A stretch of DNA of 43,233 nt from Candidatus Kaiserbacteria bacterium (lineage in GTDB: Bacteria > Patescibacteriota > Minisyncoccia > Phycocordibacterales > UBA2100), in assembly GCA_003164215.1 (NCBI GenBank), contig PLSR01000012.1, forward strand, positions 1-43,233. The letters run 5' to 3'. The translations under genes were made by a program, and so were the position numbers. Positions within the stretch are counted from its first letter, which is position 1. Each line of letters opens with the position of its first letter. The notes beneath the pieces were generated by a model. It had not been told where the DNA came from. It worked only from the letters and a program-made list of their open reading frames with translations, and did not search any database. This document shows, one piece after another, positions 32,383-39,337 of the stretch.

Positions 32383-33099
32383 ATGGAACCACGACAAGAC
32401 AAGCGAAACGAGATCATCGCGATCATCATCATCGGAGCCATTATCCTCATCGGCATCGCGTATTTCTTCTCAAAATCGTTATCGACTCCAACTACGCCTT
32501 CAAATACCGCGTCGAGCACCCCCATTAATACGACCTCATCGTCCTCGGCGTCGTCGATCACCGTGACCTCCGCATCTTCAAGTTCTGGTTATACGATCCA
32601 TCTCATCACTGCAGGCAAAGCTCCGGTCGCACCGAGCTTTAAGACACCGCTCACGTTTTCCGATCCGAGTGTGACCGCGGATGAGCAAGTATCGATGCAA
32701 GCGCAATTCGCGCAGGTGCAAACCACGCTTGCCGCGAATGATCAGGATTTCAACTCGTGGATCGAGCTCGGTGATCTGCGCAAGGAAGCGGGGGACTATA
32801 CGGGCGCTGCGGCCGACTGGCAATACGTCTCGGCGCTCTATTCGAGCAATGTCGTTTCCAACGCCAACCTCGCGGATCTTTATACGAATTATCTCCACGA
32901 ATATCCGCAAGCCGCCGCGGCATACAAAGCCGCGATCGCGAACGATCCGACCCAGGTGTATCTGTACGATGATCTTTTCCAGCTCTACACGAACCAATAT
33001 CCACAACCGACTGCCACCATCGTCGCCCTCTTGAAACAAGGTCTCGCCGCCAACCCAAACGCAGCCGAGCTCAAAGCCGACCTCGCCAAATATCAGTAG
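32383..33099 (+). CDS. Membrane-anchored TPR protein
   Basis: A 238-residue protein. A short basic N-terminus and one transmembrane segment (IIAIIIIGAIILIGIAYFF, about residues 9-28) are followed by a Ser/Thr-rich linker (about 30-70) and tetratricopeptide-like helices: DFNSWIELGDLRKEAGDYTGAAADWQYVSALYSSN, VVSNANLADLYTNYLHEYPQAAAAYKAAIANDPTQ, and VYLYDDLFQLYTNQYPQPTATIVALLKQGLAANPN. It probably acts as an extracytoplasmic protein-protein scaffold. REP palindromes bound the gene on both sides, the right one three bases after the stop. Confidence 0.75.
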   Translation: MEPRQDKRNEIIAIIIIGAIILIGIAYFFSKSLSTPTTPSNTASSTPINTTSSSSASSITVTSASSSSGYTIHLITAGKAPVAPSFKTPLTFSDPSVTADEQVSMQAQFAQVQTTLAANDQDFNSWIELGDLRKEAGDYTGAAADWQYVSALYSSNVVSNANLADLYTNYLHEYPQAAAAYKAAIANDPTQVYLYDDLFQLYTNQYPQPTATIVALLKQGLAANPNAAELKADLAKYQ

Positions 33100-33102
33100 C
33101 CC

Positions 33103-33240
33103 TACAAAGCTCCGAGCTTTGTGGTTATCACGCCGAGAGAGGACCGAAATGAAAACACGTTTTCATTTCGTCCGAACGATGGCGGGAAAAATGATTTGCA
33201 ACCATTTATCCACAGAAGTTACCAAGCTCTGAGCTTTGTA
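33103..33240. repeat. Compound REP unit, left copy, upstream of the RAYT gene
   Basis: REP palindrome (33103-33123, arms TACAAAGCTC/GAGCTTTGTG), a central perfect 12-bp hairpin (CGAAATGAAAAC/GTTTTCATTTCG around AC), a GGCGGGAAAAA stretch, the exact DnaA-box 9-mer TTATCCACA (33206-33214), and a second REP palindrome (33220-33240, starting TACCAAGCTC). About 85 percent identical by eye to the copy at 34008-34131, in the same orientation. Confidence 0.88.
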
Positions 33241-33280
33241 TTTTTCCCCAGGTACCAGTTTCTGATGGCCATACCGCGCG

Positions 33281-33286
33281 TATAAT
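33281..33286 (+). promoter_or_regulatory. -10 box of the RAYT gene
   Basis: TATAAT ends 6 nt before ATG 33293, predicting a leaderless message. No good -35. Confidence 0.6.
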
Positions 33287-33292
33287 CTGCGC

Positions 33293-34006
33293 ATGCAACT
33301 TCGGGGTCAGGTGCTCGCGGAAGGCGAGAATTATCATGTGTACAATCGCGGTGCTCACAAGCAGCCGATATTCACCTCGGACGAAGATCACGAGCGTTTT
33401 TTGCTCCTGCTCTATCTATACAACACGCACGATCACGTCGTGATGCGTGATGTCCTCTCCAAGTATTCCGCGAAGCGATTCAAGGGCCACGGATTTGTAG
33501 AAATTTTCAAGCACGAACACAGTGACAAATCACTGGTCGATATCCTTGCATATGCGCTGATGCCCAATCATTTTCATCTAGTCTTGCGTCCCAAAGAAGA
33601 CAATGGGATCCAACAATTTCTTCAAAAAGTCTGCGGTGCGTACTCGATGTATTTCAACGCAAAATACGATCACACGGGCACTTTATTTCAGGGGAGGTAT
33701 CATGCCAAGCTTGTCGATAGCGAACCATATTTTCGCTACCTGTTCGCATACGTTCATCTCAACCCGCTCGATCTTCTGCAATCCGACTGGAAGAAGGCGG
33801 GTATTCGATGCGCCAAGAAGGCGAGTTCGTTCCTGACTGATTATCGATTTTCGAGCTTCAAGGATCATATGGACAAACGTCCGGAAGGCGCGATCTTAGC
33901 AGATGAACTCCCCGACTTCTTCAGTTCGAAAGACGATATACGTGATCTCATAAAATGTGAATCAGAGCGAGTCCACCAGTCTTACGAAAAATTCGCCAAG
34001 CTCTGA
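33293..34006 (+). CDS. REP-associated tyrosine transposase (Y1, IS200-like)
   Basis: A 237-residue single-strand DNA transposase of the HUH/Y1 class. The N-terminal strand GENYHVYNRGAHKQPIFTSDEDHERFL is characteristic of RAYTs; the HUH metal site is HFH at residues 93-95 (LMPNHFHLVL); the catalytic Tyr lies in AYSMYFNAKYDHTGTLFQGRYHAKLV (Y117, Y120 and Y125 are the candidates); the C-terminal region LFAYVHLNPLDL is also typical. Such enzymes nick and join REP hairpins. The last codons (KFAKL and stop) lie within the right-hand REP palindrome, so gene end and repeat overlap. It is flanked by two compound repeats in direct orientation. Confidence 0.93.
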   Translation: MQLRGQVLAEGENYHVYNRGAHKQPIFTSDEDHERFLLLLYLYNTHDHVVMRDVLSKYSAKRFKGHGFVEIFKHEHSDKSLVDILAYALMPNHFHLVLRPKEDNGIQQFLQKVCGAYSMYFNAKYDHTGTLFQGRYHAKLVDSEPYFRYLFAYVHLNPLDLLQSDWKKAGIRCAKKASSFLTDYRFSSFKDHMDKRPEGAILADELPDFFSSKDDIRDLIKCESERVHQSYEKFAKL

Positions 34007-34131
34007 GCTTTGTAGTTGTCACACCGAGCGAGGAGCGAAATGAAAATTCGTTTTCATTTCGTCCGAGCAACGGCGGGAAAAAAGATTTGCAACCTTTTAT
34101 CCCCAGAAAATACAAAGCTCAGAGCTTGGTA
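33995..34131. repeat. Compound REP unit, right copy, overlapping the RAYT stop codon
   Basis: A REP palindrome (33995-34014) contains the TGA at 34004-34006. Then come the hairpin CGAAATGAAAA/TTTTCATTTCG with loop TTCG, GGCGGGAAAAA, TTATCCCCA (34097-34105, one change from the DnaA-box consensus) and a second REP palindrome (34111-34131). A further TGGGGATAA follows at 34137-34145. Confidence 0.88.
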
Positions 34132-34171
34132 ACTTATGGGGATAACTTCATGAAGGCGCGTGTGACGGTGG

Positions 34172-34177
34172 GATAAT
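34172..34177 (+). promoter_or_regulatory. -10 box before the LCAT-like gene
   Basis: GATAAT, 11 nt before ATG 34189. Confidence 0.4.
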
Positions 34178-34188
34178 CCGGGTCACAT

Positions 34189-36876
34189 ATGAACAACGCT
34201 TTGGGGTCAAGCGTAGATGTAAATGCCTTGGGGTCAGGCATTTCGATTTCAAATGTGCGCAGAGCAGACGCGGCGACCTTCGTCGCCGCGTCGCTCATTG
34301 TGCTTCTCGCATTCTTCATCAATCCGGTTTTCGCGCATGCGCAAGATGGTCAGAGTCAGCTCACATGGGGCGACGCGACGTATGATTACTTCACGGGAGA
34401 TCTGCTCTCAAGTGATCAAATAAGTATGCAAGACGGCGGCACCTATGCGGTGCCGATCGGTGTATCGAAAGGTGCACTTGTGCAGATCCAAAACATACAA
34501 AATGGTGAGGTCAGTCAATATCCGAGTGCGGGGTATGGTCCGCTCTATTTCTTGCCGGATCCAGCACATTCTACAGAACGTGATTTGATAACAAACATTG
34601 GTGGCTATAGTGGAACCAGCACACTTGCATGGGAGAAGCCTGGCACGTACGAACTTGATGTCTATAAAATACAATTTTCAGTTGGGGACAATGTGCCATA
34701 TTGGGAAGGCATCGTGCATTTCTTTGTCGGGATGCCCGCCTATGCCCAGGTCGCAGATCCGCCCTACCAGACGATCCGCTTTACGATCGTTGATGAGAAC
34801 ATGGTGCCGAAAGAATCGAATGTACTTTTCATTCCCGGCACTGAATCGAGCCGACTCTACCAAAACACTACATCAGGAGAACAAAAGATTTGGGAGCCGG
34901 CGCTCCTCGGTCAACCCGGCGTGGAAGCGCTCGACCTTAATCCCGATGGTACGAGCATCACGCCGACATATACCAAAGCGAACGGCGCACTCGATACGAT
35001 CGCCCAAGGGCCATGGGGCATATCTATTCCGTTCGTGACTGAAGATATTTATAAGACGTTCCTCCAGCAACTCGCGCAGTTGAAAGCGAGCAGCACGATC
35101 GCCGATTATCTCGTCTTCCCATACGACTGGCGCATGAGCCCGGAAGACGTCGTCAATAACGGTACTGCTTATGATGACGGCATACATCATCTCGATACTG
35201 AGCTCGTCGCACTTGCCGCGACATCACGAACCGGCAAGGTCACTATCGTCGCACACTCCAACGGCGGGCTCGTTGCAAAGGCGTTGATGAACAAGCTTGT
35301 ACAAGAAGGCAAGGGGAATTTGGTTGATAAGATAATCCTTGTTGCTGTGCCACAAGATGGTACGCCGGCAGCAATCTCGGTACTTCTCCATGGTGATCAG
35401 ACCGGCATCCCACCATACGTTGTGTCGCAAGCGACCGCCCGCGGTCTGGGGCAATACATGCCCGATGCCTATGACCTTCTTCCGTCGGCGGCCTATTTCT
35501 CGCGAGTATCAACGCCGGTCGTTGATCTCACGAATGCACCAGGGCTTCGCTCGACGGCAGGATTCGCAAGCAAGACCATTATGAACATTGGCAACCTGCA
35601 AAAGTTTCTGACCGGTGCCGGCGGTCGCACGCAGCCTGATCCATCTAATGTCGAAATACCGGAAGTGCTCTCAAAAACGATCCTTGCGGGGGCAACCTCG
35701 CTCCACAACGACCTTGACTCGTGGCAGCCGCCTGCGGGCGTACAAGTCATCCAAATCGCTGGTTGGGGCGTTGACACGGCCTCCGGCGTCGTCTATACGG
35801 AATCCAATGAGCCGGACTGCACCTATGCCATCACCTGCACGACAGCGACCACCACGCGCCATATGGTGAGCCTTACCGAAGATGGAGATGGCACAGTGGT
35901 AACACCGAGTGCCGTGGCAACTACTAGCTGGCAATCATATTATGTAGATCTCAGATCTTACAACGATGCATTTAAGACTAATTTTAGTCACGCCGATATA
36001 ACGGAGATACCAAACGTTCAAAATCTCCTACAATTACTACTCGCCTCAAGTTCTCCAGAGGTATTACCAACTTACGTTACATCGATCGAACCCGTTGCAT
36101 CCTCAAATGAGGAAAGTCTTCGGCTCCGAGTTCTTTCGCCGGTGACATTAGATGCTTTCGACAGCTCAGGAAACCACACTGGCATTGTGCCGGGGCAAAA
36201 TCCGAATGCGGAAGTTCTTGTAGTGGACGAGCAGATCCCAGGAAGCTATTACCAGCGATACGGCGAAGGACAATATATCGGGCTTCCAGCGAGTGGTACC
36301 TATAACGTAAAACTGCATGGCACTGGGACGGGGACATTTACTTTTGAAATTACACCAGTCTCGGAAGATACCGCAGGTACCCCAATAAGTTTTAGCGGGA
36401 TTCCGGTAACGGCCTCGAGCACAGTTGCTATAAATGTGAATGGTGCGAATCCTGCATCGACCTCACTCGTCGTCGATGAGAATGGAGATGGTAAGACCGA
36501 CATAACGATCGCGTCGTCGACACAAGCTGCCGATCCGCTTGCATATACAAAGATTATGTTCACGAGCATCCTTGGAATGGATATCGGGCCGATCGTAAAG
36601 ATCCCACTCGAAGCGAAGATCGTGAATGCTGGCTATCTTATCGCACGAAGTACTCTGTGGGACAACGACGATGGGGACGCAAAAGATACGAATACCAAAG
36701 ACATTTTAAAAGTTCGCGTTTTAAGAAAACTGAATCTGATCGAAACATATGTTGAGAATGAAGTTACCAAACCAAAACCGAAGCTCCTGAAGGCAGAACA
36801 AATATCTCTCGCACAGGGAACTCAAATTCTTGATATGATTGAAGAGTTGAAGACATTGGTAAATGCAAAGTTATGA
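34189..36876 (+). CDS. Secreted LCAT-like alpha/beta hydrolase
   Basis: An 895-residue protein. A signal segment (FVAASLIVLLAFFINPVFAHAQ, about residues 31-52) precedes an extracytoplasmic region; a lecithin:cholesterol acyltransferase/lipase-like core follows, with NVLFIPGTESSRLY, DYLVFPYDWRMSPEDVV, the nucleophile elbow VTIVAHSNGGLVAKALM (Ser at about 356) and ILVAVPQDGTP. The C-terminal 300 residues are beta-rich surface modules. Lipid or ester hydrolysis at the envelope is likely. The first 22 codons are two hairpins with identical TGGGGTC loops, so the in-frame GTG at 34255 could be the true start. The 3' part (from about 35950) becomes A/T-richer. Its stop overlaps the next gene (ATGA). 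Confidence 0.75.
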   Translation: MNNALGSSVDVNALGSGISISNVRRADAATFVAASLIVLLAFFINPVFAHAQDGQSQLTWGDATYDYFTGDLLSSDQISMQDGGTYAVPIGVSKGALVQIQNIQNGEVSQYPSAGYGPLYFLPDPAHSTERDLITNIGGYSGTSTLAWEKPGTYELDVYKIQFSVGDNVPYWEGIVHFFVGMPAYAQVADPPYQTIRFTIVDENMVPKESNVLFIPGTESSRLYQNTTSGEQKIWEPALLGQPGVEALDLNPDGTSITPTYTKANGALDTIAQGPWGISIPFVTEDIYKTFLQQLAQLKASSTIADYLVFPYDWRMSPEDVVNNGTAYDDGIHHLDTELVALAATSRTGKVTIVAHSNGGLVAKALMNKLVQEGKGNLVDKIILVAVPQDGTPAAISVLLHGDQTGIPPYVVSQATARGLGQYMPDAYDLLPSAAYFSRVSTPVVDLTNAPGLRSTAGFASKTIMNIGNLQKFLTGAGGRTQPDPSNVEIPEVLSKTILAGATSLHNDLDSWQPPAGVQVIQIAGWGVDTASGVVYTESNEPDCTYAITCTTATTTRHMVSLTEDGDGTVVTPSAVATTSWQSYYVDLRSYNDAFKTNFSHADITEIPNVQNLLQLLLASSSPEVLPTYVTSIEPVASSNEESLRLRVLSPVTLDAFDSSGNHTGIVPGQNPNAEVLVVDEQIPGSYYQRYGEGQYIGLPASGTYNVKLHGTGTGTFTFEITPVSEDTAGTPISFSGIPVTASSTVAINVNGANPASTSLVVDENGDGKTDITIASSTQAADPLAYTKIMFTSILGMDIGPIVKIPLEAKIVNAGYLIARSTLWDNDDGDAKDTNTKDILKVRVLRKLNLIETYVENEVTKPKPKLLKAEQISLAQGTQILDMIEELKTLVNAKL
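34196..34243 (+). repeat. Two hairpins with identical TGGGGTC loops at the gene start
   Basis: ACGCTT/AAGCGT (34196-34214) and AAATGCCT/AGGCATTT (34221-34243), each around the 7-base loop TGGGGTC. The stems differ while the loop is the same, which points to a conserved RNA or DNA structure. A weaker relative with loop CGGGGTC is at the RAYT start (33295-33314). Confidence 0.6.
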
Positions 36877-37316
36877 ATCACAAAGTAGTCGCAGTAATTC
36901 TATTTGCACTATCTCTCCTCGCAATTTTATTTGGCTATTTTCTTCTTAGTCCATGGTTGATAGGATTGTGTCCTATAGATTCTTACTGCCTAGATGATTC
37001 GTTAAATTTTGGGATAGGTTACCCTCTCTATCTCAGTATTCGTATACTTCCTCTCATTTTTTTTACCCTGATATTCGTGCGTAAAGAAGTATTTAGTACA
37101 TGGTGGAAAATTATCACCCCGCTTTCAATTCTGCTTCTGTTTATCATCATCTCTACACCATATGAATATCATGGATGGATACAGCTTTGGCCCGATCGAA
37201 CGGCCATGACCCACTTAATGGTTTACGTGTTCGTTATCGTAAGTATCATCGTCATTCTCTGGAAATACTGGCGACTGTCACGTATCCCAAAAACAAAACC
37301 GGCACAGCGCGGATAG
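36873..37316 (+). CDS. Four-TM membrane protein, unknown function
   Basis: A 147-residue integral membrane protein with four hydrophobic segments (VVAVILFALSLLAILFGYFLL; LSIRILPLIFFTLIFV; IITPLSILLLFIIIS; HLMVYVFVIVSIIVILW) and a short basic C-terminus. I do not recognise a family. Its ATG overlaps the TGA of the LCAT-like gene, so translation is coupled. It is clearly A/T-richer than surrounding genes, with codons such as TTA, ATA and AGT common, which suggests it and the end of its partner were acquired together. Confidence 0.6.
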   Translation: MNHKVVAVILFALSLLAILFGYFLLSPWLIGLCPIDSYCLDDSLNFGIGYPLYLSIRILPLIFFTLIFVRKEVFSTWWKIITPLSILLLFIIISTPYEYHGWIQLWPDRTAMTHLMVYVFVIVSIIVILWKYWRLSRIPKTKPAQRG

Positions 37317-37343
37317 CCCGCTTTTCCAATACGCATTACGGTA

Positions 37344-37349
37344 TACAAT
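37344..37349 (+). promoter_or_regulatory. -10 box of the 52-residue membrane protein
   Basis: TACAAT (within TATACAAT), 8 nt before ATG 37358. Confidence 0.5.
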
Positions 37350-37357
37350 AGGGGAAC

Positions 37358-37516
37358 ATGCAACAGTCGCCGACGGGATCGTTTCTTAAATTTACGTTCG
37401 GGTTCGTCACGTTTCTCGTGTTGAGCTTCGGCCTCACGCTCGCCGTCAGTAGTTACACCAAGACCCAAGGTTCCCAGCAAGCCGCCGCCGCGGCGATCGC
37501 GCTCATGTTGAAATAG
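37358..37516 (+). CDS. Small single-pass membrane protein, 52 residues
   Basis: A short ORF beginning MQQSPTGSFLKFTFGFVTFL, with hydrophobic residues 10-31 (LKFTFGFVTFLVLSFGLTLAV without charges after K11), then a polar, Ala-rich tail (SSYTKTQGSQQ then AAAAAIALMLK). Its position after a good -10 box and an AGGGGAA purine stretch supports translation. Small proteins with a SFGLTxAV-type helix are, to my recollection, recurrent in Parcubacteria; function unknown. Confidence 0.6.
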   Translation: MQQSPTGSFLKFTFGFVTFLVLSFGLTLAVSSYTKTQGSQQAAAAAIALMLK

Positions 37517-37527
37517 TATAAAAGTTC

Positions 37528-37559
37528 GAGCGCCGGAATCCTTCGGGATCCCGGCGCTC
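37528..37559. terminator. Hairpin between convergent small genes
   Basis: GAGCGCCGGAATCC pairs with GGATCCCGGCGCTC (13 of 14) around TTCG. On the minus strand it is followed by GAACTTTTATAC, so it mainly terminates the minus-strand gene and probably also stops the plus-strand one. Confidence 0.75.
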
Positions 37560-37567
37560 TGTGAGTG

Positions 37568-37909
37568 TCAGATCGTGACACCATAGGCGGTCGCGATCTC
37601 TCGCATGTCCGAGACGATGGCAGGATCGATGAATTCTGCGGGGACGTTCGGAAGGATGAATTCCTTCTCATCGCCCGCGAGCACGTTAACGACCGCAGCC
37701 TCGACGTGCCCACCGAATCGTCGCCGGACATCTTTGCAAAAGACAATTTCCGGCAGCGCCAGTTCATATGCCTCTTGCCGCTCTTGCTCGATGGTCTTCG
37801 GGTCGGCCCTCGACCTTTCCCATAGGTCGAAAATCGTCTTCGGGTTTAGACCCCTCCACGCCTCACACCTGAAGGCGCGGATGACATCGTCCACGGCCCT
37901 GTGTCCCAT
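37568..37909 (-). CDS. Unknown 113-residue protein
   Basis: I do not recognise this soluble-looking, mixed-charge protein (MGHRAVDDVIRAF ... ATAYGVTI). It has one Trp-rich helix (RCEAWRGLNPKTIFDLWERSRADPKTI) and a central VFCKDVRRRFGGHVEAAVVNVLAGDEKEF region. A gene is supported by a minus-strand promoter (TTGACA, 16-nt spacer, TAAAGT), a leader hairpin CGCGGC/GCCGCG, a GGAGAG Shine-Dalgarno about 6 nt before the ATG, and a terminator hairpin directly after the stop. Confidence 0.6.
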   Translation of the reverse strand: MGHRAVDDVIRAFRCEAWRGLNPKTIFDLWERSRADPKTIEQERQEAYELALPEIVFCKDVRRRFGGHVEAAVVNVLAGDEKEFILPNVPAEFIDPAIVSDMREIATAYGVTI

Positions 37910-37924
37910 TGGTTCTCTCCAGAT

Positions 37925-37944
37925 CGCGGCATTCGTTAGCCGCG
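37925..37944 (-). promoter_or_regulatory. Leader hairpin of the 37909-37568 gene
   Basis: CGCGGC/GCCGCG around 8 bases, in the short leader between promoter and ribosome binding site; it could modulate translation. Confidence 0.4.
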
Positions 37945-37948
37945 AAAT

Positions 37949-37976
37949 ACTTTATCATATTGATTGATAATGTCAA
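37949..37976 (-). promoter_or_regulatory. Promoter of the 37909-37568 gene
   Basis: Minus strand: exact -35 TTGACA (37976-37971), 16-nt spacer, -10 TAAAGT (37954-37949). Confidence 0.6.
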
Positions 37977-37977
37977 A

Positions 37978-38005
37978 TTGACGTATCCTCACAAAACTGT
38001 ACTAT
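37978..38005 (+). promoter_or_regulatory. Promoter of rplJ-rplL
   Basis: -35 TTGACG (37978-37983), 16-nt spacer, -10 TACTAT (38000-38005). Predicted transcription start near 38012. Confidence 0.65.
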
Positions 38006-38011
38006 GCCCCG

Positions 38012-38142
38012 CATAAGGCCAGAGAAAGCGAGCTTCCCGGTGGGAGTCAGACTTGCTTGAGGTCGAACGATCCAGGATTTGATCCTGCGTCTCTCGAAGC
38101 CTTTGCAGATTAAAAGTGTTTCCGTTTGTTCATTGTGCATAT
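38012..38142 (+). promoter_or_regulatory. L10-type autoregulatory leader
   Basis: A 130-nt untranslated leader precedes rplJ. An outer stem closes it: AAGGC near 38021 with GCCTT near 38099, and next to it AGAGA with TCTCT; internally there is a perfect CAGGAT/ATCCTG hairpin and a CCC/GGG-paired arm near 38045. The position and closed multi-arm shape fit the known L10 leader, where the L10-(L12)n complex binds its own mRNA to limit translation. The match to the family model was not computed. Confidence 0.55.
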
Positions 38143-38646
38143 ATGGCAAAAACGAGAGAGCAGAAGAAGGAGATAGTGGAAAAGATCGAAGGTGCCATCA
38201 AAGGTGCCGCTTCGTCGGTCTTCGTCCACTTCAAAGGAGTGACGGTCGCGCAGGAATCGAAACTGCGCCGCGCATTCCGCGCCGACGGCCTTGGGTATAC
38301 CGTCGCGAAGAAGACCTTGATGCGCCGCGCACTCGACAACCTCGGCCACGAACATCAGAACGTGCCGATGGATGGGGAAGTCGCTGTCGCATACAACATG
38401 GGGAGCAATGATCCGACGCTTCCAGCCAACCGCATTCACAGCTTCGGTAAAGAATGGGGTCCGGAGAAGCTCGTCATCTTGGGCGGCATTTTCGACGGCA
38501 AGTTCGTCGATGCGGCCGCTATGCAGGAGATCGCGACGATCCCGTCGCTCATGGTCTTGCGGGGCAAGTTGGTGAACCTCATCAACTCGCCGCTGAGCCG
38601 GCTCGCGATGGTGTTCGACCAGCACGCGCAAAAGATGAGTTCCTAA
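38143..38646 (+). CDS. rplJ: 50S ribosomal protein L10
   Basis: A 167-residue L10, base of the ribosomal stalk. It begins MAKTREQKKEIVEKIEGAIKGAASSVFVHFKGVTVAQESKLRRAFRADG, the typical L10 start, and ends in the helix that anchors L7/L12 dimers. Start 38143 is chosen because the frame upstream to 38116 has no family similarity. rplL follows about 60 nt later. Confidence 0.95.
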   Translation: MAKTREQKKEIVEKIEGAIKGAASSVFVHFKGVTVAQESKLRRAFRADGLGYTVAKKTLMRRALDNLGHEHQNVPMDGEVAVAYNMGSNDPTLPANRIHSFGKEWGPEKLVILGGIFDGKFVDAAAMQEIATIPSLMVLRGKLVNLINSPLSRLAMVFDQHAQKMSS

Positions 38647-38677
38647 TTATAAAAGAGCTTTTGGCTTTCCTATAAGC

Positions 38678-38702
38678 TAGAAGCTAATCACTAGAAGCTA
38701 AT
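38678..38702 (+). repeat. Tandem 11-bp repeat before rplL
   Basis: TAGAAGCTAAT occurs twice (38678-38688 and 38692-38702) separated by CAC, in an A/T-rich rplJ-rplL spacer otherwise unlike the surrounding sequence. Confidence 0.7.
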
Positions 38703-38709
38703 TAATCTT

Positions 38710-39129
38710 ATGTCAGACGAAACAATAACGGTAGAAGGAGCAGAGGCGGACGTCGTTGTCCCTTCGCACTTCAAGGCCCTCGTCGAGGGAATGGAGAAGC
38801 TCACGATCTTGGAGGCGAATGAACTCGTGAAGTTGCTTGAGAAGAAGTGGGGAGTCTCCGCAGCCGCGGTCGCGGTCGCCGGACCGGCTGCTGCAGGTGC
38901 GGCAGATGCTGATGAGAAGGCGGAATTCGATGTTGAACTCACCGCGATGGGCGAACAGAAGATCGCCGTCATCAAAGTCGTGAAGGAGATCTTGGCGCTC
39001 GGCCTTGCCGAAGCAAAGACGCTCGTCGAATCAGCTCCGGCTATGCTCAAACAAGCGGTCAAGAAGGAGGACGCCGAAATTTGGAAGAAGAAAATAGAAG
39101 AGGCTGGTGGTAAAGTGACGTTGAAATAA
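38710..39129 (+). CDS. rplL: 50S ribosomal protein L7/L12
   Basis: A 139-residue L7/L12 stalk protein that recruits translation GTPases. The N-terminal dimerisation domain ([27 protein letters not shown]), the Ala-rich hinge, and the C-terminal domain ([68 protein letters not shown]) are all present. It is about 15 residues longer than the usual 120-125 because of an acidic N-terminal extension. Confidence 0.97.
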   Translation: MSDETITVEGAEADVVVPSHFKALVEGMEKLTILEANELVKLLEKKWGVSAAAVAVAGPAAAGAADADEKAEFDVELTAMGEQKIAVIKVVKEILALGLAEAKTLVESAPAMLKQAVKKEDAEIWKKKIEEAGGKVTLK

Positions 39130-39183
39130 TCCAACGAGCGATGATGAGAAAAGTGCCGTAACAGGTCCAATGCTCATTAACGT

Positions 39184-39205
39184 GCCGGACGCAGTAGCGT
39201 CCGGC
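39184..39205 (+). terminator. Hairpin after rplL
   Basis: GCCGGACGC/GCGTCCGGC, a perfect 9-bp stem around AGTA; no U-tract directly after it. Confidence 0.5.
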
Positions 39206-39238
39206 CTGGAGGAAAATCGCGGTCAAATAAGCCAAAAA

Positions 39239-39259
39239 TACAAAGCTCAGAGCTTTGTA
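39239..39259. repeat. Perfect REP palindrome downstream of rplL
   Basis: Both 10-base arms are intact (TACAAAGCTC and GAGCTTTGTA). It is followed by GATATCCACAG, an incomplete relative of the DnaA-box-like spacer. Confidence 0.88.
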
Positions 39260-39274
39260 GATATCCACAGAGAT

Positions 39275-39305
39275 CGCCCCGATGCACCCGCGTCGGGGCG
39301 GTTTC
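39275..39305 (+). terminator. Terminator after the rplL region
   Basis: CGCCCCGA (39275-39282) and TCGGGGCG (39293-39300), then GTTTCT. Confidence 0.7.
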
Positions 39306-39322
39306 TATTGACGTCCGACACG

Positions 39323-39331
39323 TGATATTAT
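39323..39331 (+). promoter_or_regulatory. Extended -10 promoter of the 39338 gene
   Basis: TGATATTAT ends 6 nt before ATG 39338, predicting a leaderless message. Confidence 0.55.
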
Positions 39332-39337
39332 CCGCTT

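Larger units (their letters stand above)
33103..34131 (+). mobile_element. REP-RAYT element: transposase gene between two direct compound repeats
   Basis: A single-gene element: compound repeat, RAYT gene, compound repeat. Both repeats carry REP-type palindromes at their ends and an A/T-rich perfect hairpin in the middle whose loop differs (CACG versus TTCG) while the stem is kept. The same end palindromes occur as solo or paired copies at a dozen other sites in the window, as expected for RAYT/REP systems in which one host-resident Y1 transposase serves many short non-autonomous copies. Whether the element is still active is unknown. Confidence 0.78.

Noticed and set aside
33103-34131. The repeats as a CRISPR array
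   Set aside because: The repeats are few, palindromic, irregularly spaced and flank genes; there are no short unique spacers of even length and no cas genes.
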